A DNA stretch of 64,000 bases from an uncultured Methylomonas sp. (GCA_936941155.1 CAKZJE010000020.1:1-64000), one strand, 5' to 3'. Positions 28,795-37,784 are shown, numbered from the stretch's first letter. A program made the numbers and translations. Notes: a model not told the origin generated them from the letters alone.

Positions 28795-30255
28795 TTATCC
28801 TTCGCGAGTCACCCGCAACACTTCATCCAAACTGGTCAAGCCTTGTCTAACCTGCTCAAAACCATTATCCCGAATCGAAATCGTCTGTTTTCGCGCCAAC
28901 GCCTCTAATTCCAACGTCGTCGCCTGATTATAAATCGCATCCCGAAATTCATTATCTATTTGAATTAACTCATAAATCCCCATTCGCCCTTGATAACCGC
29001 CATGATAACAAGCAGCGCAACCTTTCGGATGATAAAGAATCAACGGCTGTTTAGAAATATCCACGCCCATCAACTGCGCTTCGGCATGATCCGCTTCGTA
29101 AGGCTGGCGACATTTCGGGCAAAGTTTTCGCACCAACCGCTGCGCCAACACACCAAGCAAACTGGAGGTTAATAAAAACGGCTCAACGCCCATGTCGGTG
29201 AGACGGGTAATCGCCCCAATCGCGCTGTTGGTGTGCAACGTGGATAACACCAAATGTCCGGTTAAACTGGCTTGCACCGCGATTTGCGCCGTTTCGCCAT
29301 CGCGAATTTCCCCAATCATCACAATGTCGGGGTCTTGCCGCAAAATCGCGCGTAAACCACGGGCGAAACTCATTTCAATTTTCGCATTCACCGCCGTTTG
29401 GCTAATGCCGTCGAGGTGATATTCAATCGGGTCTTCCACCGTCATAATGCTGCGGGTGTTTTGATTCAACATCGACAAACCCGCATACAGCGTGGTGGTT
29501 TTTCCTGAACCGGTTGGCCCTGTGACCAAAATAATCCCGTGTGGAAATTTGAGTAATTCGGCAAACCGCTGTTCGTCACGCACGGGCATTCCCATTTTCA
29601 GCAAATCCATTTGTCCAGCTTGTTTATCTAACAAGCGAATCACCACGCGCTCGCCATGTCCACTCGGTAAAGTGGAAACCCGTAAATCAATCGCATGTCC
29701 GGCAATTTTTAATGAAATTCGACCGTCTTGCGGCAAGCGTTTTTCAGCAATATCCAGTTTTGCCATCACTTTCACCCGCGAAACAACTAAGGAAGCTAAG
29801 GCTTTTTGCAAAGTTAAGACTTCTCGCAACATGCCATCAACACGAAAACGAATTCGCAGCCGTTCTTCAAACGGTTCAATGTGAATATCGGAGGCTTTTT
29901 CTTTAATCGCTTCGGTCAAAGTGGCATTAATCAAACGAATAATCGGCGCGTCATCCGCGCTATCCATTAAATCTTCCGTTTCTGGCACTAATTCCGACAG
30001 TTGTGCCAGTTGCTCATCATCAATTTCTTCCATTTCCTGCATAGTGCTGGATGAGCCGCTTTGATAAATTTTTTGCAATTGCGCATTAAAATCATCTTGG
30101 CTGACCACCACAATTTTCACCGGATGATTGATTTGCCGCCGCGCTTCGCTAATTGCCTCTAAAGCAGTTTGGTCGTGTATCCACAGTTGTGGATCGTGCT
30201 CATCATGGCGGTAATAGAGCACGCCTTGGGTTTTGGAAAAATAAAATGGCAGCAT
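28795..30255 (-). CDS. gspE: Type II secretion ATPase GspE
   Basis: 486 residues. An N-terminal domain (about 1-100) is followed by the ATPase core: Walker A 'GPTGSGKTTTLYAGL', the Asp box 'MTVEDPIEYHLDGI', Walker B 'DPDIVMIGEIRDGETA' and the His box 'LTGHLVLSTLHTN'. The zinc motif C-P-K-C ... C-A-A-C is intact. It is slightly short at the N-terminus compared with enterobacterial GspE. It powers pseudopilus assembly through GspF. It starts five bases after the gspD stop. Confidence 0.95.
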   Translation of the reverse strand: MLPFYFSKTQGVLYYRHDEHDPQLWIHDQTALEAISEARRQINHPVKIVVVSQDDFNAQLQKIYQSGSSSTMQEMEEIDDEQLAQLSELVPETEDLMDSADDAPIIRLINATLTEAIKEKASDIHIEPFEERLRIRFRVDGMLREVLTLQKALASLVVSRVKVMAKLDIAEKRLPQDGRISLKIAGHAIDLRVSTLPSGHGERVVIRLLDKQAGQMDLLKMGMPVRDEQRFAELLKFPHGIILVTGPTGSGKTTTLYAGLSMLNQNTRSIMTVEDPIEYHLDGISQTAVNAKIEMSFARGLRAILRQDPDIVMIGEIRDGETAQIAVQASLTGHLVLSTLHTNSAIGAITRLTDMGVEPFLLTSSLLGVLAQRLVRKLCPKCRQPYEADHAEAQLMGVDISKQPLILYHPKGCAACYHGGYQGRMGIYELIQIDNEFRDAIYNQATTLELEALARKQTISIRDNGFEQVRQGLTSLDEVLRVTREG

Positions 30256-30260
30256 AAAAC

Positions 30261-32267
30261 TTATTGGGCAGCTTTGGGAGTTGCATCAAGTTCTGGAACA
30301 GGTTCAACTTGGGGAGTAATTTGGTAACTTTTATAGTCTGGAGTTAAAAGCATATCTTTTTGATTGAATAATTTCTGTTCTTGTTCCACTTTCGATAATG
30401 CTTTTTGTGTAGAAGGATTATTCGTATCTTCTGAATCAATAATGGTAGGTCTAATAAACACCATCAAAGTCCGTTTAGTGCTTGTTGTTTTTTGGGTTTT
30501 AAACAGCCAGCCTAGCAAAGGAATGTCACCTAACACAGGAACAGAATCAAGCCCATCATCCATTTGATTATTCATTAATCCGCCTAACACCAACATATTG
30601 CCATCTGCAACTGAAACATTGGATTTGATGGAGCGTTTAGTCGTGGTAATACCTGCTGTACTGGTTGTATCTTTAACGGCAGAGGTTTCTTGCGAAATTT
30701 CTAAGGTAATCATACCGCCTTGATTAATTTGAGGTTTTACTTTTAAAATCAAACCGACATCTTGACGTTGCACGGTAGTAAAAGGATTCGTTGCCGCTCC
30801 ACCTGTTGGTTGTGTATAAGAACCGGTTACAAACGGCACGTTTTCACCTACCACCATTTCGGCTTCCTTGTTATCCAAAGTCAAAATTTGTGGCGCAGAT
30901 AAAATGTTAGTATTTGCGTCATTTTTAATCGCGTTCAACATAACACTAATATCGCCTTTACTGATAAGTGCAGAAAATCCCCCTGTAAGAAGAGCTTTTG
31001 TTAAATCACTATTGGCTAACGCACCAACTGTTCCTAACAAGCCTGCATTTTTCGTTGGTCTGTTGGCAACACCTGCGCCATTATTGGTTGCCACACCCCA
31101 TTCAACGCCTAATCTTTGGGTATTATCAGTTGAAATTTCCGCAATAATCGCTTCAATCATCACTTGCTTACGCGGAATATCCAATTGTTTCAGAATTTCT
31201 TGAATAGCCTGATAGCTTTGAAAATCTGCTGAAATAATCAACGAGTTAGTTGACTCATCTGCAATAATACTGGTTGAGCCTGTGCTCGTGCCACCAACAT
31301 AAGCTGCCGTTACTTGTCCAGCAGGATTAGAACCCGGCACAGCACCACTCGGCGCAGAAGAGCCAGAAGCCACTGCACCTGATTTATTATTAATCACTTT
31401 ATCCAAAATCGGAGCTAAATCGGTCGCTTTTGCGTATTTCAACGCCACCACATGATGCGCCGCATGATTGGCGATAGGTGTATCCAAACGCTTGATAACT
31501 CTAGCAAAACGCTCACGCTCAGCTTTATTGCCACTGATGATAATACTATTGCTGCGCTTATCCGCAGTCACTGTACCGCTGGTTTCGGTTTTTTTCGGCT
31601 GCGTTTCGCGCAAAATTCGCAACACTTCATCCGCATTCGCTTGATACAACGGCACAATTTCATCACGATCTGGATTTGGTTTATCCATAGAATCAATTAT
31701 GCGCAGCAATCGCTGAATATTTTTTTCACTATCGGACAAAACCAACGTATTCGTGTCCATATACGCTTGCAAATATGCCTCTCTTGGCATTAACGGGCGT
31801 AAAACTGGAACTAACTGCGCGGCAGAAATATTTTTGATTTTTACAATCCGCGTGATTTGCTCAGCACCACCCGGAACGGCATGAGAGCTGGAGGTTGGAT
31901 TTTGCTTCGCTTCTTCTAGCGGAATAATTTTAATAACATCGCCTTGTTCAAGGGCTACATAATTGTGAGCCCGCAAAACATCTAAAAAGACATCGTAAAT
32001 AGACTCTTTTCGCAACGGGGTTTTAGAAAGAATCGTTACTTTGCCGTTGACGCGCGTATCAATCAAAATGTTTTTGCCGATACAGTCACTGATGCTGGTG
32101 ATAACCTCTCTAATTTCTACATTCACAAAATTTAACGTGACCCCTTTTTGTTTTTTGCAATCTTCTGCGCTAAAAGCATAAGCAGAAACAGGGGTCAACA
32201 CGGAAATAAAAAGGGCTGCACTAATGACTATTGAACGGCGGCAAGGGAGTGTTGGCATTAAAATCAT
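30261..32267 (-). CDS. gspD: Type II secretion outer-membrane secretin GspD
   Basis: 668 residues with a signal peptide ending near 'SAYA'. N0 ('VTLNFVNVEIREVITSISD') and N1-N3 repeats follow, with a Ser/Gly-rich insertion around residues 300-340. The C-terminal secretin domain has 'VPVLGDIPLLGWLFK' and 'LMVFIRPTII'. It forms the outer-membrane channel. The first gene of the gsp series; upstream, gspC is absent. Either of two in-frame ATG codons (32267, 32258) could be the start. Confidence 0.95.
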   Translation of the reverse strand: MILMPTLPCRRSIVISAALFISVLTPVSAYAFSAEDCKKQKGVTLNFVNVEIREVITSISDCIGKNILIDTRVNGKVTILSKTPLRKESIYDVFLDVLRAHNYVALEQGDVIKIIPLEEAKQNPTSSSHAVPGGAEQITRIVKIKNISAAQLVPVLRPLMPREAYLQAYMDTNTLVLSDSEKNIQRLLRIIDSMDKPNPDRDEIVPLYQANADEVLRILRETQPKKTETSGTVTADKRSNSIIISGNKAERERFARVIKRLDTPIANHAAHHVVALKYAKATDLAPILDKVINNKSGAVASGSSAPSGAVPGSNPAGQVTAAYVGGTSTGSTSIIADESTNSLIISADFQSYQAIQEILKQLDIPRKQVMIEAIIAEISTDNTQRLGVEWGVATNNGAGVANRPTKNAGLLGTVGALANSDLTKALLTGGFSALISKGDISVMLNAIKNDANTNILSAPQILTLDNKEAEMVVGENVPFVTGSYTQPTGGAATNPFTTVQRQDVGLILKVKPQINQGGMITLEISQETSAVKDTTSTAGITTTKRSIKSNVSVADGNMLVLGGLMNNQMDDGLDSVPVLGDIPLLGWLFKTQKTTSTKRTLMVFIRPTIIDSEDTNNPSTQKALSKVEQEQKLFNQKDMLLTPDYKSYQITPQVEPVPELDATPKAAQ

Positions 32268-32717
32268 GAGGAAAAGTTGCTAAGAAACACTAAAAAAGAC
32301 CTAAGAGATTGACTCTCAGTTTGCGAAAGTTAAGTTATTTTAACTTAAAAATTTTAATTATCGCCTGTTAAATTAAATTCTCTCCAAAAAAGATTTTTTT
32401 ATAAATTCGGGATAGAAAAGCGAATTTTTTAGCGTAATTTTAAAAAATAGGTCATATCACACACCATGCTGAGTTATATAACATAGTTTTTTTAAATCTT
32501 TGTGACTACTCAATTTTCGATTATTTTGGCGCAACTATTTTCCAAAAATTAATCTTTATAAATCAAAATCCTACATAAAATTTAACTTTAAAAGCACGAA
32601 TTGGCACAACACCTGCATTTATACATAACAAGTTACCTAGCTCATGGTTGCTTTTTAAGTGTGATTATTAATCCTTTGTTGTAAGTCATTCTATTAATTT
32701 TTAATTTGGGGAAATTC
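32268..32717. other. Divergent AT-rich intergenic region
   Basis: About 450 very AT-rich bases between gspD and the secreted-protein gene. Apart from the sigma-54 promoter candidate at 32601-32618 and a long leader of about 100 bases, no feature stands out. Confidence 0.5.
32601..32618 (+). promoter_or_regulatory. Candidate sigma-54 promoter
   Basis: TTGGCACAACACCTGCATT contains the -24 GG and -12 GC elements separated by exactly ten bases, and the flanking bases agree with TGGCAC-N5-TTGCA except C for the first T. It lies about 100 bases upstream of the 32718 start codon. PilR, encoded in this window, is a sigma-54 activator. The AT-rich DNA upstream could carry activator sites. Confidence 0.55.
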
Positions 32718-33731
32718 ATGTTAGATACAAGATTTAAAAAAATCGCTTTATGCACAATCGTTACAGCATTATGCGGAGCTGCTCAAGTTGCTTCTGCTCA
32801 TACTGGCATTAGAGACTCAGGTTTTGTTGAAGGTCAAGGTAACACAGGCGTAAGCGTAAACGTAACAACAGGCGTGGTTGCTCCAAGTGCATCAGCTTAC
32901 AACGCATTCACAATCACTCATGGTTGTGCAACCAACGCAATTGCTGAAGGTACAACAGGTACTGTTCGCAAAAACGTGATTGCAATGGCAGCATTGTTCC
33001 CAAACTCACCGAATGCAGCTGATGTTAAAATTTATCGTTACAAAACAGGCACAATTGCAACAGGCGTAAAAGGCGTTGACGGTACTGTATTAACAGGTGC
33101 AGCATCTTCATTACCTGTAACTAGTGCTAATGATTTAACTGACGACATCAACGGTGCTGTTGCAGGTGCTGGTTTAACAGGATTAAGTTTAGGTCTAGTT
33201 AGCCCTAACTTATTTGGTAACAGTGTACAACCAAAATTAGATGCTGTAGGTGCAGTTAGAGGTTATAGCGTTTTTAACACAGCTAAAACACAAGCATTAA
33301 CTGAAAGCATCATCAGCACAACAGGTCTTTCTGCATTCAAAATGGCAGTTCCTACTTTCAAAACAACTTCTTGCGCGGCTAATTTAATCGTGCGTGTGGC
33401 TGTAACTAACTGGTGTATGAAAGGTCTTACTAGCAAAACAGCGGTTGATCGTAAAGACGTTTGGATTGGCACAGACACAGGCAGTGTAAAATACAGCATG
33501 ATGGGACCTAACCATGAAGTGATGCCAAACAGCCGTACAACAATGGGTATGACTGATGCAACTTTGTCTGAACAAGGCAATGGCACAAGCTTTTGGCCAA
33601 AAATCACTGTACGCCGCGATTTAGTTAAAAACCCATTACCAGCAAGCTGCAACGGCGAAAGCTATGACGTAGTAGTTCAACCATCTGGTGCTGATATTGA
33701 CGCTAACTTGACTATCCCAGGCTTTTTCTAA
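32718..33731 (+). CDS. Secreted protein of unknown function
   Basis: 338 residues. The signal peptide spans 1-26 and is cut after 'QVASA' before 'HTGIRDSGF'. The mature protein begins with a His and has 'FTITHGCATNA', 'KNVIAMAALFPNSP', and later four more Cys. It is rich in Thr, Ala, Gly and Asn. The His-Gly-Cys segment recalls YcnI/DUF1775 periplasmic copper proteins, but the resemblance is weak. The start has GGGGAA upstream. Codon use differs from neighbours, with many ACA and GCA codons, typical of a highly expressed or structural exported protein. A strong terminator follows. Secretion by the nearby type II system is possible but unproven. Confidence 0.75.
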   Translation: MLDTRFKKIALCTIVTALCGAAQVASAHTGIRDSGFVEGQGNTGVSVNVTTGVVAPSASAYNAFTITHGCATNAIAEGTTGTVRKNVIAMAALFPNSPNAADVKIYRYKTGTIATGVKGVDGTVLTGAASSLPVTSANDLTDDINGAVAGAGLTGLSLGLVSPNLFGNSVQPKLDAVGAVRGYSVFNTAKTQALTESIISTTGLSAFKMAVPTFKTTSCAANLIVRVAVTNWCMKGLTSKTAVDRKDVWIGTDTGSVKYSMMGPNHEVMPNSRTTMGMTDATLSEQGNGTSFWPKITVRRDLVKNPLPASCNGESYDVVVQPSGADIDANLTIPGFF

Positions 33732-33787
33732 GCTTATCAATAGTCATAAACAGTTTTAACTGTTTACTTTTTTAGTTAGATCACCAT

Positions 33788-33822
33788 TAAGTGCGCCTTC
33801 GTTATGAAGGCGTACTTTTTTC
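33788..33822 (+). terminator. Rho-independent terminator
   Basis: Stem GTGCGCCTTC/GAAGGCGTAC around GTTAT followed by TTTTTT, 57 bases after the stop of the secreted-protein gene. Confidence 0.85.
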
Positions 33823-33976
33823 TAAGCAGTCCTTTGATATATCAGGAAAAATATCAAAAGCTTTATTTTGAACTCAACATAAACAGATAAGAATCAAGCG
33901 ATTTTCATCTTTGTTATATAATAAAAGCTTAATATACTGCTTTCGGTATGTGTTAATTTTAAAAAAAGGAGTTCTA

Positions 33977-34414
33977 ATGAAAAAAACTACATCACAATCA
34001 ATCTTTATTGCCGCTGCATTGTTTTTCACTACCCATGCGGCTTTTGCACATGACCAAACCGGCGCGTTAGGAAAAGCGGCTGGCGCGACTGATTATTACG
34101 CCATTTCTTGTTTTGATGATGGCAATGGTGCTGCTGCTTATCTGGCTTTTCAAGTCATCGACGCATTACCTGTTGCGGCTCCTGTTGTGAGTGCGCAAGT
34201 CACTAAAGGTCGTTTGGCAGTCAACACAACAGATGCCATTGATGGCGATGCGACTTATAGTCCAAAAGTGTTAGTCAAAGGTGGCAATGGCACTTATTCT
34301 GTATCCGTTGATAAAACCAAAGCTGGCGTAGAAAATTATTCGTTTCAATACCACTGCGAAACATCTGACAACCAACACACTGGCACTAGCATTATTCCTA
34401 TGCAGAACCAATAA
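33977..34414 (+). CDS. Small secreted protein of unknown function
   Basis: 145 residues. The signal peptide is cut after 'THAAFA' before 'HDQTGALGKAAGATDYYAIS'. The mature part is about 120 residues with two Cys, one near the N-terminus (ISCF) and one near the C-terminus (YHCE), which probably form a disulfide. It has a beta-rich pattern ('SAQVTKGRLAVNTTDAIDGD', 'VKGGNGTYSVSVDKTKAG'). As in the gene before it, the mature protein begins with His near the cut site. AAAGGAG lies six bases before the ATG, so the gene starts here and not further upstream. I know no named family. Confidence 0.78.
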   Translation: MKKTTSQSIFIAAALFFTTHAAFAHDQTGALGKAAGATDYYAISCFDDGNGAAAYLAFQVIDALPVAAPVVSAQVTKGRLAVNTTDAIDGDATYSPKVLVKGGNGTYSVSVDKTKAGVENYSFQYHCETSDNQHTGTSIIPMQNQ

Positions 34415-34480
34415 AAAAATATTTATCTGCTTATCCCTCCCCTACTCTCTTTTCGTTTTCCCTTTATCTCTCTGATGCTT

Positions 34481-34514
34481 CCCACGTTGAATGTTTAACG
34501 TGGGCTTTTTTTTG
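34481..34514 (+). terminator. Rho-independent terminator
   Basis: Stem CCCACGTTGA/TTAACGTGGG followed by eight T, after the small secreted-protein gene. Confidence 0.85.
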
Positions 34515-34621
34515 CACGTCAAAAAACTATGTTATTTGACACACTTGGAATTTATCAGCGTAGCCGCCGGAGTAACACGCTTTAGGAAACGAGCATGAAA
34601 CAACTTATGCAAATATTTAAT

Positions 34622-34666
34622 GTAGGTGCGGATTTATCCGCACAGTGCGAATGAATTCGCACCTAC
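34622..34666. repeat. Dispersed palindromic repeat, family A
   Basis: GTAGGTGCGGATTTATCCGC followed by ACAGTGCGAATGAATTCGC and ACCTAC. Outer arms GTAGGTGC/GCACCTAC pair. Confidence 0.75.
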
Positions 34667-34718
34667 AGTTGCCAGATGTTCCTTGGCTGTTTTCAATGCT
34701 ATTGCCTCCTTAATAATT

Positions 34719-34854
34719 ACTTAAACCGCATCCATTCAGAAACACATAGTTTTTTAAAATGGTTAGATGCAATGTAAACGTGTAGAGACGCAAAATATTG
34801 CGTCTCTACGGTTCAACAAAAAACTACGTTTCTCAAATTAGATGAAGTTTAAGT
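34719..34854. repeat. Inverted-repeat element E, uninterrupted copy
   Basis: 136 bases that begin ACTTAAAC and end GTTTAAGT. About 45 bases at each end are imperfect inverted repeats (both include 'TAGTTTTTT' in the same relative place), and the centre is a family F hairpin. This is the empty site for element D: TA at 34747-34748 equals the target duplicated in the copy at 47166-47410. Confidence 0.75.
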
Positions 34855-34890
34855 GAATGACAGCCACCTGACTTTAGAAATAAATTATCG

Positions 34891-34930
34891 AAAAATTTTT
34901 AAGACGACTGGTCGTCTTGAAAAATTTCGC
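34891..34930. repeat. Dispersed palindrome, family B
   Basis: Core AAGACGACTGGTCGTCTT between AAAATTTTT and GAAAAATTTC. Nearly perfect inverted symmetry. Confidence 0.75.
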
Positions 34931-34976
34931 AGCATTAAGACAATTAGCAGAATATGTTTATCACCCAAACCTTTCA

Positions 34977-35096
34977 GAGGCTGTGAAAGTATTGTCATTT
35001 TGGAGTGCAAAACCTAGGTTTTGCACTCCAGGATCATAGATAAATCAATAATTTAAAAATAACATTTTGATGTTTTTTGAATACTTTCACAGCCTC
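34977..35096. mobile_element. 120-bp MITE-like element inserted in a family C palindrome
   Basis: Ends are 17-base perfect inverted repeats: GAGGCTGTGAAAGTATT at 34977-34993 and its complement at 35080-35096. The element is flanked by TTCA on both sides (34973-34976 and 35097-35100). Removing it and one TTCA restores AACCTTTCAGGTCTCGAAGA, a normal family C palindrome. An internal perfect palindrome, TGGAGTGCAAAACC/GGTTTTGCACTCCA, lies at 35001-35030. No open frame, so it is non-autonomous. Confidence 0.88.
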
Positions 35097-35186
35097 TTCA
35101 GGTCTCGAAGACCTGAACGTTTTTTTATCCCTGAAAATGTAAACGCAATGACTTACACGTTATTTTTGCGTAACAATCTTTATCAA

Positions 35187-36737
35187 CTAGCGTATCAACA
35201 AATCCGCCCCCAACCAATCGACTAAAAAGCGACGATAATATTCTGCTTTATGAACTTGCAAATGCTCCAGTGGATTAAAATTATCCGTTAAAACTAAACC
35301 TTGTGTTTTATCAACATTGAATTTGCGCGTTTGCAACCAATTCACTTGCTCTGCGTTAAGCGTATTGCTGTTTATATCAATCGCTTTATTGCTGGCTAAG
35401 AAAATAAAATCATTAAAATCTTTGCCCGGCTCAGAAATAAACACAGTTTGCTCCGCAAAAACTTCGCCCAGCGTTTTAGCCACCGACGCTAATCCAGCAT
35501 TGTAGCCTTGTGAAAACGCCACAAAATTCAGTGCCAAAATGCCGTTTTTACTTAATAAACTGCGCAATTGCGTTAAGGCTTCCACGGTTAATAAATGCGC
35601 AGGCTCAGTGCCGCCGGTAAAACAATCGTGAATAATTAAGTCATATCCGCCAGATAAATGCCGAATTTCATAGCGTGCATCACCGACAATATTCTGCCCT
35701 GATGATTGAAAGCCAAAATAATTGCTTGCAGCATTCGCAACTGCTGGGTCAATTTCTAAAGTATCCACTTTAAGACCGTATTGACGATGCAACACATTCG
35801 CCATGTGCCCCGCACCTAATCCCACGATTAAAACTCGATTCATATTGCCGCGTAACGCTGGAATCAAACCGACAATATCTTGATACGTTAATCTGCTTTC
35901 GCCATTGCTGATACTTGCCGCGCCAATTGTGGAAGCATCTGAAGTGAGAATGCGCAAATCATGCGTTTTTTGATCCATCACGCGCACCCTGCCGTATAGG
36001 CTTTCGTGCTCAGAAATAATTTCAAACCCACTATTGCCGGTTGAAATATGCCCCGCACTTACAATTTTTGGCACAAGCGCAAGTCCAACAATGCTTAAAA
36101 ATACACAGGGCAAAATGGCTGCGGTCAGCGCAAATTGTTTTTTCTCATAAATCCCAACCATGATGGAGAGCGCGAATAAACAAACACCTAAGCCGATTAA
36201 AATTTGCCGCGAACCTAACATCGGGAACAAAAAGAATCCTAATAACAACGTGCCAATCACGCTGCCAACCGTGCTAACGGCGTAAATTGAACCGGAACTT
36301 GAACCAATTCCTTCTAAGCGCGAGGTTGCAAGTTTGATGGCAAACGGACTGACCATGCCTAACATGGTTAAACTGGGCGAAAACAAGACTAACGCACTAA
36401 CAAAAGCCCCCATGCGCAAGCCTAATGGATCGGTTGCCAATAATATCGAGCGCGTTACCCAAGGAATCAACAAGGTAAACAATGCTGCCAGCGCGATAAT
36501 CAACGAAAGTCCGGTGCGTTGTGCGTTGTCCGCCCAGCGACCACCAATAAAATAGCCAGTTGCCAGCGCAATCATCGTCACTGAAATCAAAGACGACCAC
36601 ACATATAAACTCGCTCCGTAAAAAGGCGCAATCATGCGTGTGCCTAGCAGTTCTATCACCATCACTGAAGCACCGGTGAGAAAAATAGTGATATACAGCC
36701 CAGCGCGTCCGAAAACATTTAAAGAGTTATCAAGCAT
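35187..36737 (-). CDS. Fused MFS / spermidine synthase-like membrane protein
   Basis: 516 residues. The N-terminal half has about seven or eight membrane helices ('ITIFLTGASVMVIELLGTRM' opening motif, 'GRWADNAQRTG' loop). The C-terminal half is a spermidine synthase-like methyltransferase fold with 'RVLIVGLGAGHMANVLHRQY' and 'LEIDPAVANAA' for cofactor binding. The catalytic Asp position reads 'IIHDCFTGG', unlike the D-A-F-D of true spermidine synthases, so polyamine synthesis is doubtful. Proteins of this fused class are common but not well characterised. It is not in an operon with the genes on either side. Confidence 0.85.
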   Translation of the reverse strand: MLDNSLNVFGRAGLYITIFLTGASVMVIELLGTRMIAPFYGASLYVWSSLISVTMIALATGYFIGGRWADNAQRTGLSLIIALAALFTLLIPWVTRSILLATDPLGLRMGAFVSALVLFSPSLTMLGMVSPFAIKLATSRLEGIGSSSGSIYAVSTVGSVIGTLLLGFFLFPMLGSRQILIGLGVCLFALSIMVGIYEKKQFALTAAILPCVFLSIVGLALVPKIVSAGHISTGNSGFEIISEHESLYGRVRVMDQKTHDLRILTSDASTIGAASISNGESRLTYQDIVGLIPALRGNMNRVLIVGLGAGHMANVLHRQYGLKVDTLEIDPAVANAASNYFGFQSSGQNIVGDARYEIRHLSGGYDLIIHDCFTGGTEPAHLLTVEALTQLRSLLSKNGILALNFVAFSQGYNAGLASVAKTLGEVFAEQTVFISEPGKDFNDFIFLASNKAIDINSNTLNAEQVNWLQTRKFNVDKTQGLVLTDNFNPLEHLQVHKAEYYRRFLVDWLGADLLIR

Positions 36738-36819
36738 CGTGTTATTCCAATAAGTAAAAATTTATTTTTAAAATCAGTTTCTGATAGTTTTAAGTGATTA
36801 ATCAAAAATTTTATCGCCT

Positions 36820-36854
36820 AAACCTTCCAGGTCTTTAAGACCTGGAAGGTTTTT
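36820..36854. terminator. Family C palindrome, probable terminator
   Basis: Arms AAACCTTCCAGGTC/GACCTGGAAGGTTT. It touches the last codon of the ApbE gene at 36853 and the stem is followed by T-rich DNA. Confidence 0.6.
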
Positions 36855-37767
36855 ATATCTGAATTCCGCTACAACCCATCTCGCCCTGCACATCCACCCA
36901 CAAATGCGGCAAACCTAATTGCGCCAGCCACGCCGCGCCTTCGGCTTCTTTTAACATGGCAATGGTGGAAGCACTACCGGCAACAACACAAAAATCGCCC
37001 ACCACGCTCACCGAAGCTAAGTGTTTGATTGGCCAGCCTGTTTTTGGATTTAAGATATGACTGTAACGCACACCATCAAGCACAATACAGCGTTCATAAT
37101 CACCGCTGCTGGCAAGTGCGCCTTCTGTTAAATTTAAGGTAGTGAGCATTTCTCCAGCGCGACGCGGATGTTGAATGCCAATCCGCCACGCGCTGCCGTC
37201 TGCGCGAGCACCGATAATTTTTATGTCGCCGCCTAAATTAATAATGCCGTGTCGAATTCCTGCTTGCTGGCAAAGCGCGGCAGCGCGATCAACCGCGTAT
37301 TCTTTCACCACGCCACCAAAGTCGATTTCCATGCCTGCGGTTAAAAAAGTTAAGCGCGGTGCAGTCCAATCGACTTTTTCCCAACCCACTTTGCCAAGCA
37401 AAGCATGTAAGGTCTGTTCATCAGGCAAAATATTTTCTTTAAAAGACCACGCGCGGCGCAAAATTCCTGACGTTATATCGAATAAACCGTCACTTTCTTG
37501 ATAACAAGTGGCAGCATAATGAAGCAATCCCGCTGTTTCGTTGTCGACTTCAATTGCACCGCCAACCGCAGCAACGCGATTCATTTCTGATAAAAAACTG
37601 TCACTGCGATAACGTGAATAAATAGCTTCTAAGCGGCGCACATCCCGAATCACCGTATTGGCGATTTGTTGCGCAACAGTAGAATTTTTTGCATAGAATT
37701 GAATGTCGCAAGATGTTCCCATCGCTTTGAATTCATAGCGGAAAAATTTAAGTGAACGTTGTTTCAA
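36853..37767 (-). CDS. FAD:protein FMN transferase (second ApbE homologue)
   Basis: 304 residues with ApbE marks 'FKAMGTSCDIQF' at the N-terminus, 'SDGLFDITSGILRRAW', 'EIDFGGVVKEYAVDRAAA', 'GIINLGGDIKIIG', 'YSHILNPKTGWPI' and 'VVAGSASTIAMLKE' near the C-terminus. There is no signal peptide or lipobox, unlike the copy at 6390. The only start that keeps the N-terminal motif is a non-ATG codon (TTG at 37767). Last gene of a five-gene minus-strand operon with TlpA, DUF4266, DUF3570-barrel and phosphatase genes, a grouping seen for ApbE in other proteobacteria. It likely flavinylates a protein of that system. Confidence 0.88.
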   Translation of the reverse strand: MKQRSLKFFRYEFKAMGTSCDIQFYAKNSTVAQQIANTVIRDVRRLEAIYSRYRSDSFLSEMNRVAAVGGAIEVDNETAGLLHYAATCYQESDGLFDITSGILRRAWSFKENILPDEQTLHALLGKVGWEKVDWTAPRLTFLTAGMEIDFGGVVKEYAVDRAAALCQQAGIRHGIINLGGDIKIIGARADGSAWRIGIQHPRRAGEMLTTLNLTEGALASSGDYERCIVLDGVRYSHILNPKTGWPIKHLASVSVVGDFCVVAGSASTIAMLKEAEGAAWLAQLGLPHLWVDVQGEMGCSGIQI

Positions 37768-37784
37768 GCGACTTTTCGGTGAGA

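Noticed and set aside
35187-36737. Spermidine synthase SpeE
   Set aside because: It is a long membrane fusion protein and the catalytic Asp region is changed, so polyamine synthesis is not supported.
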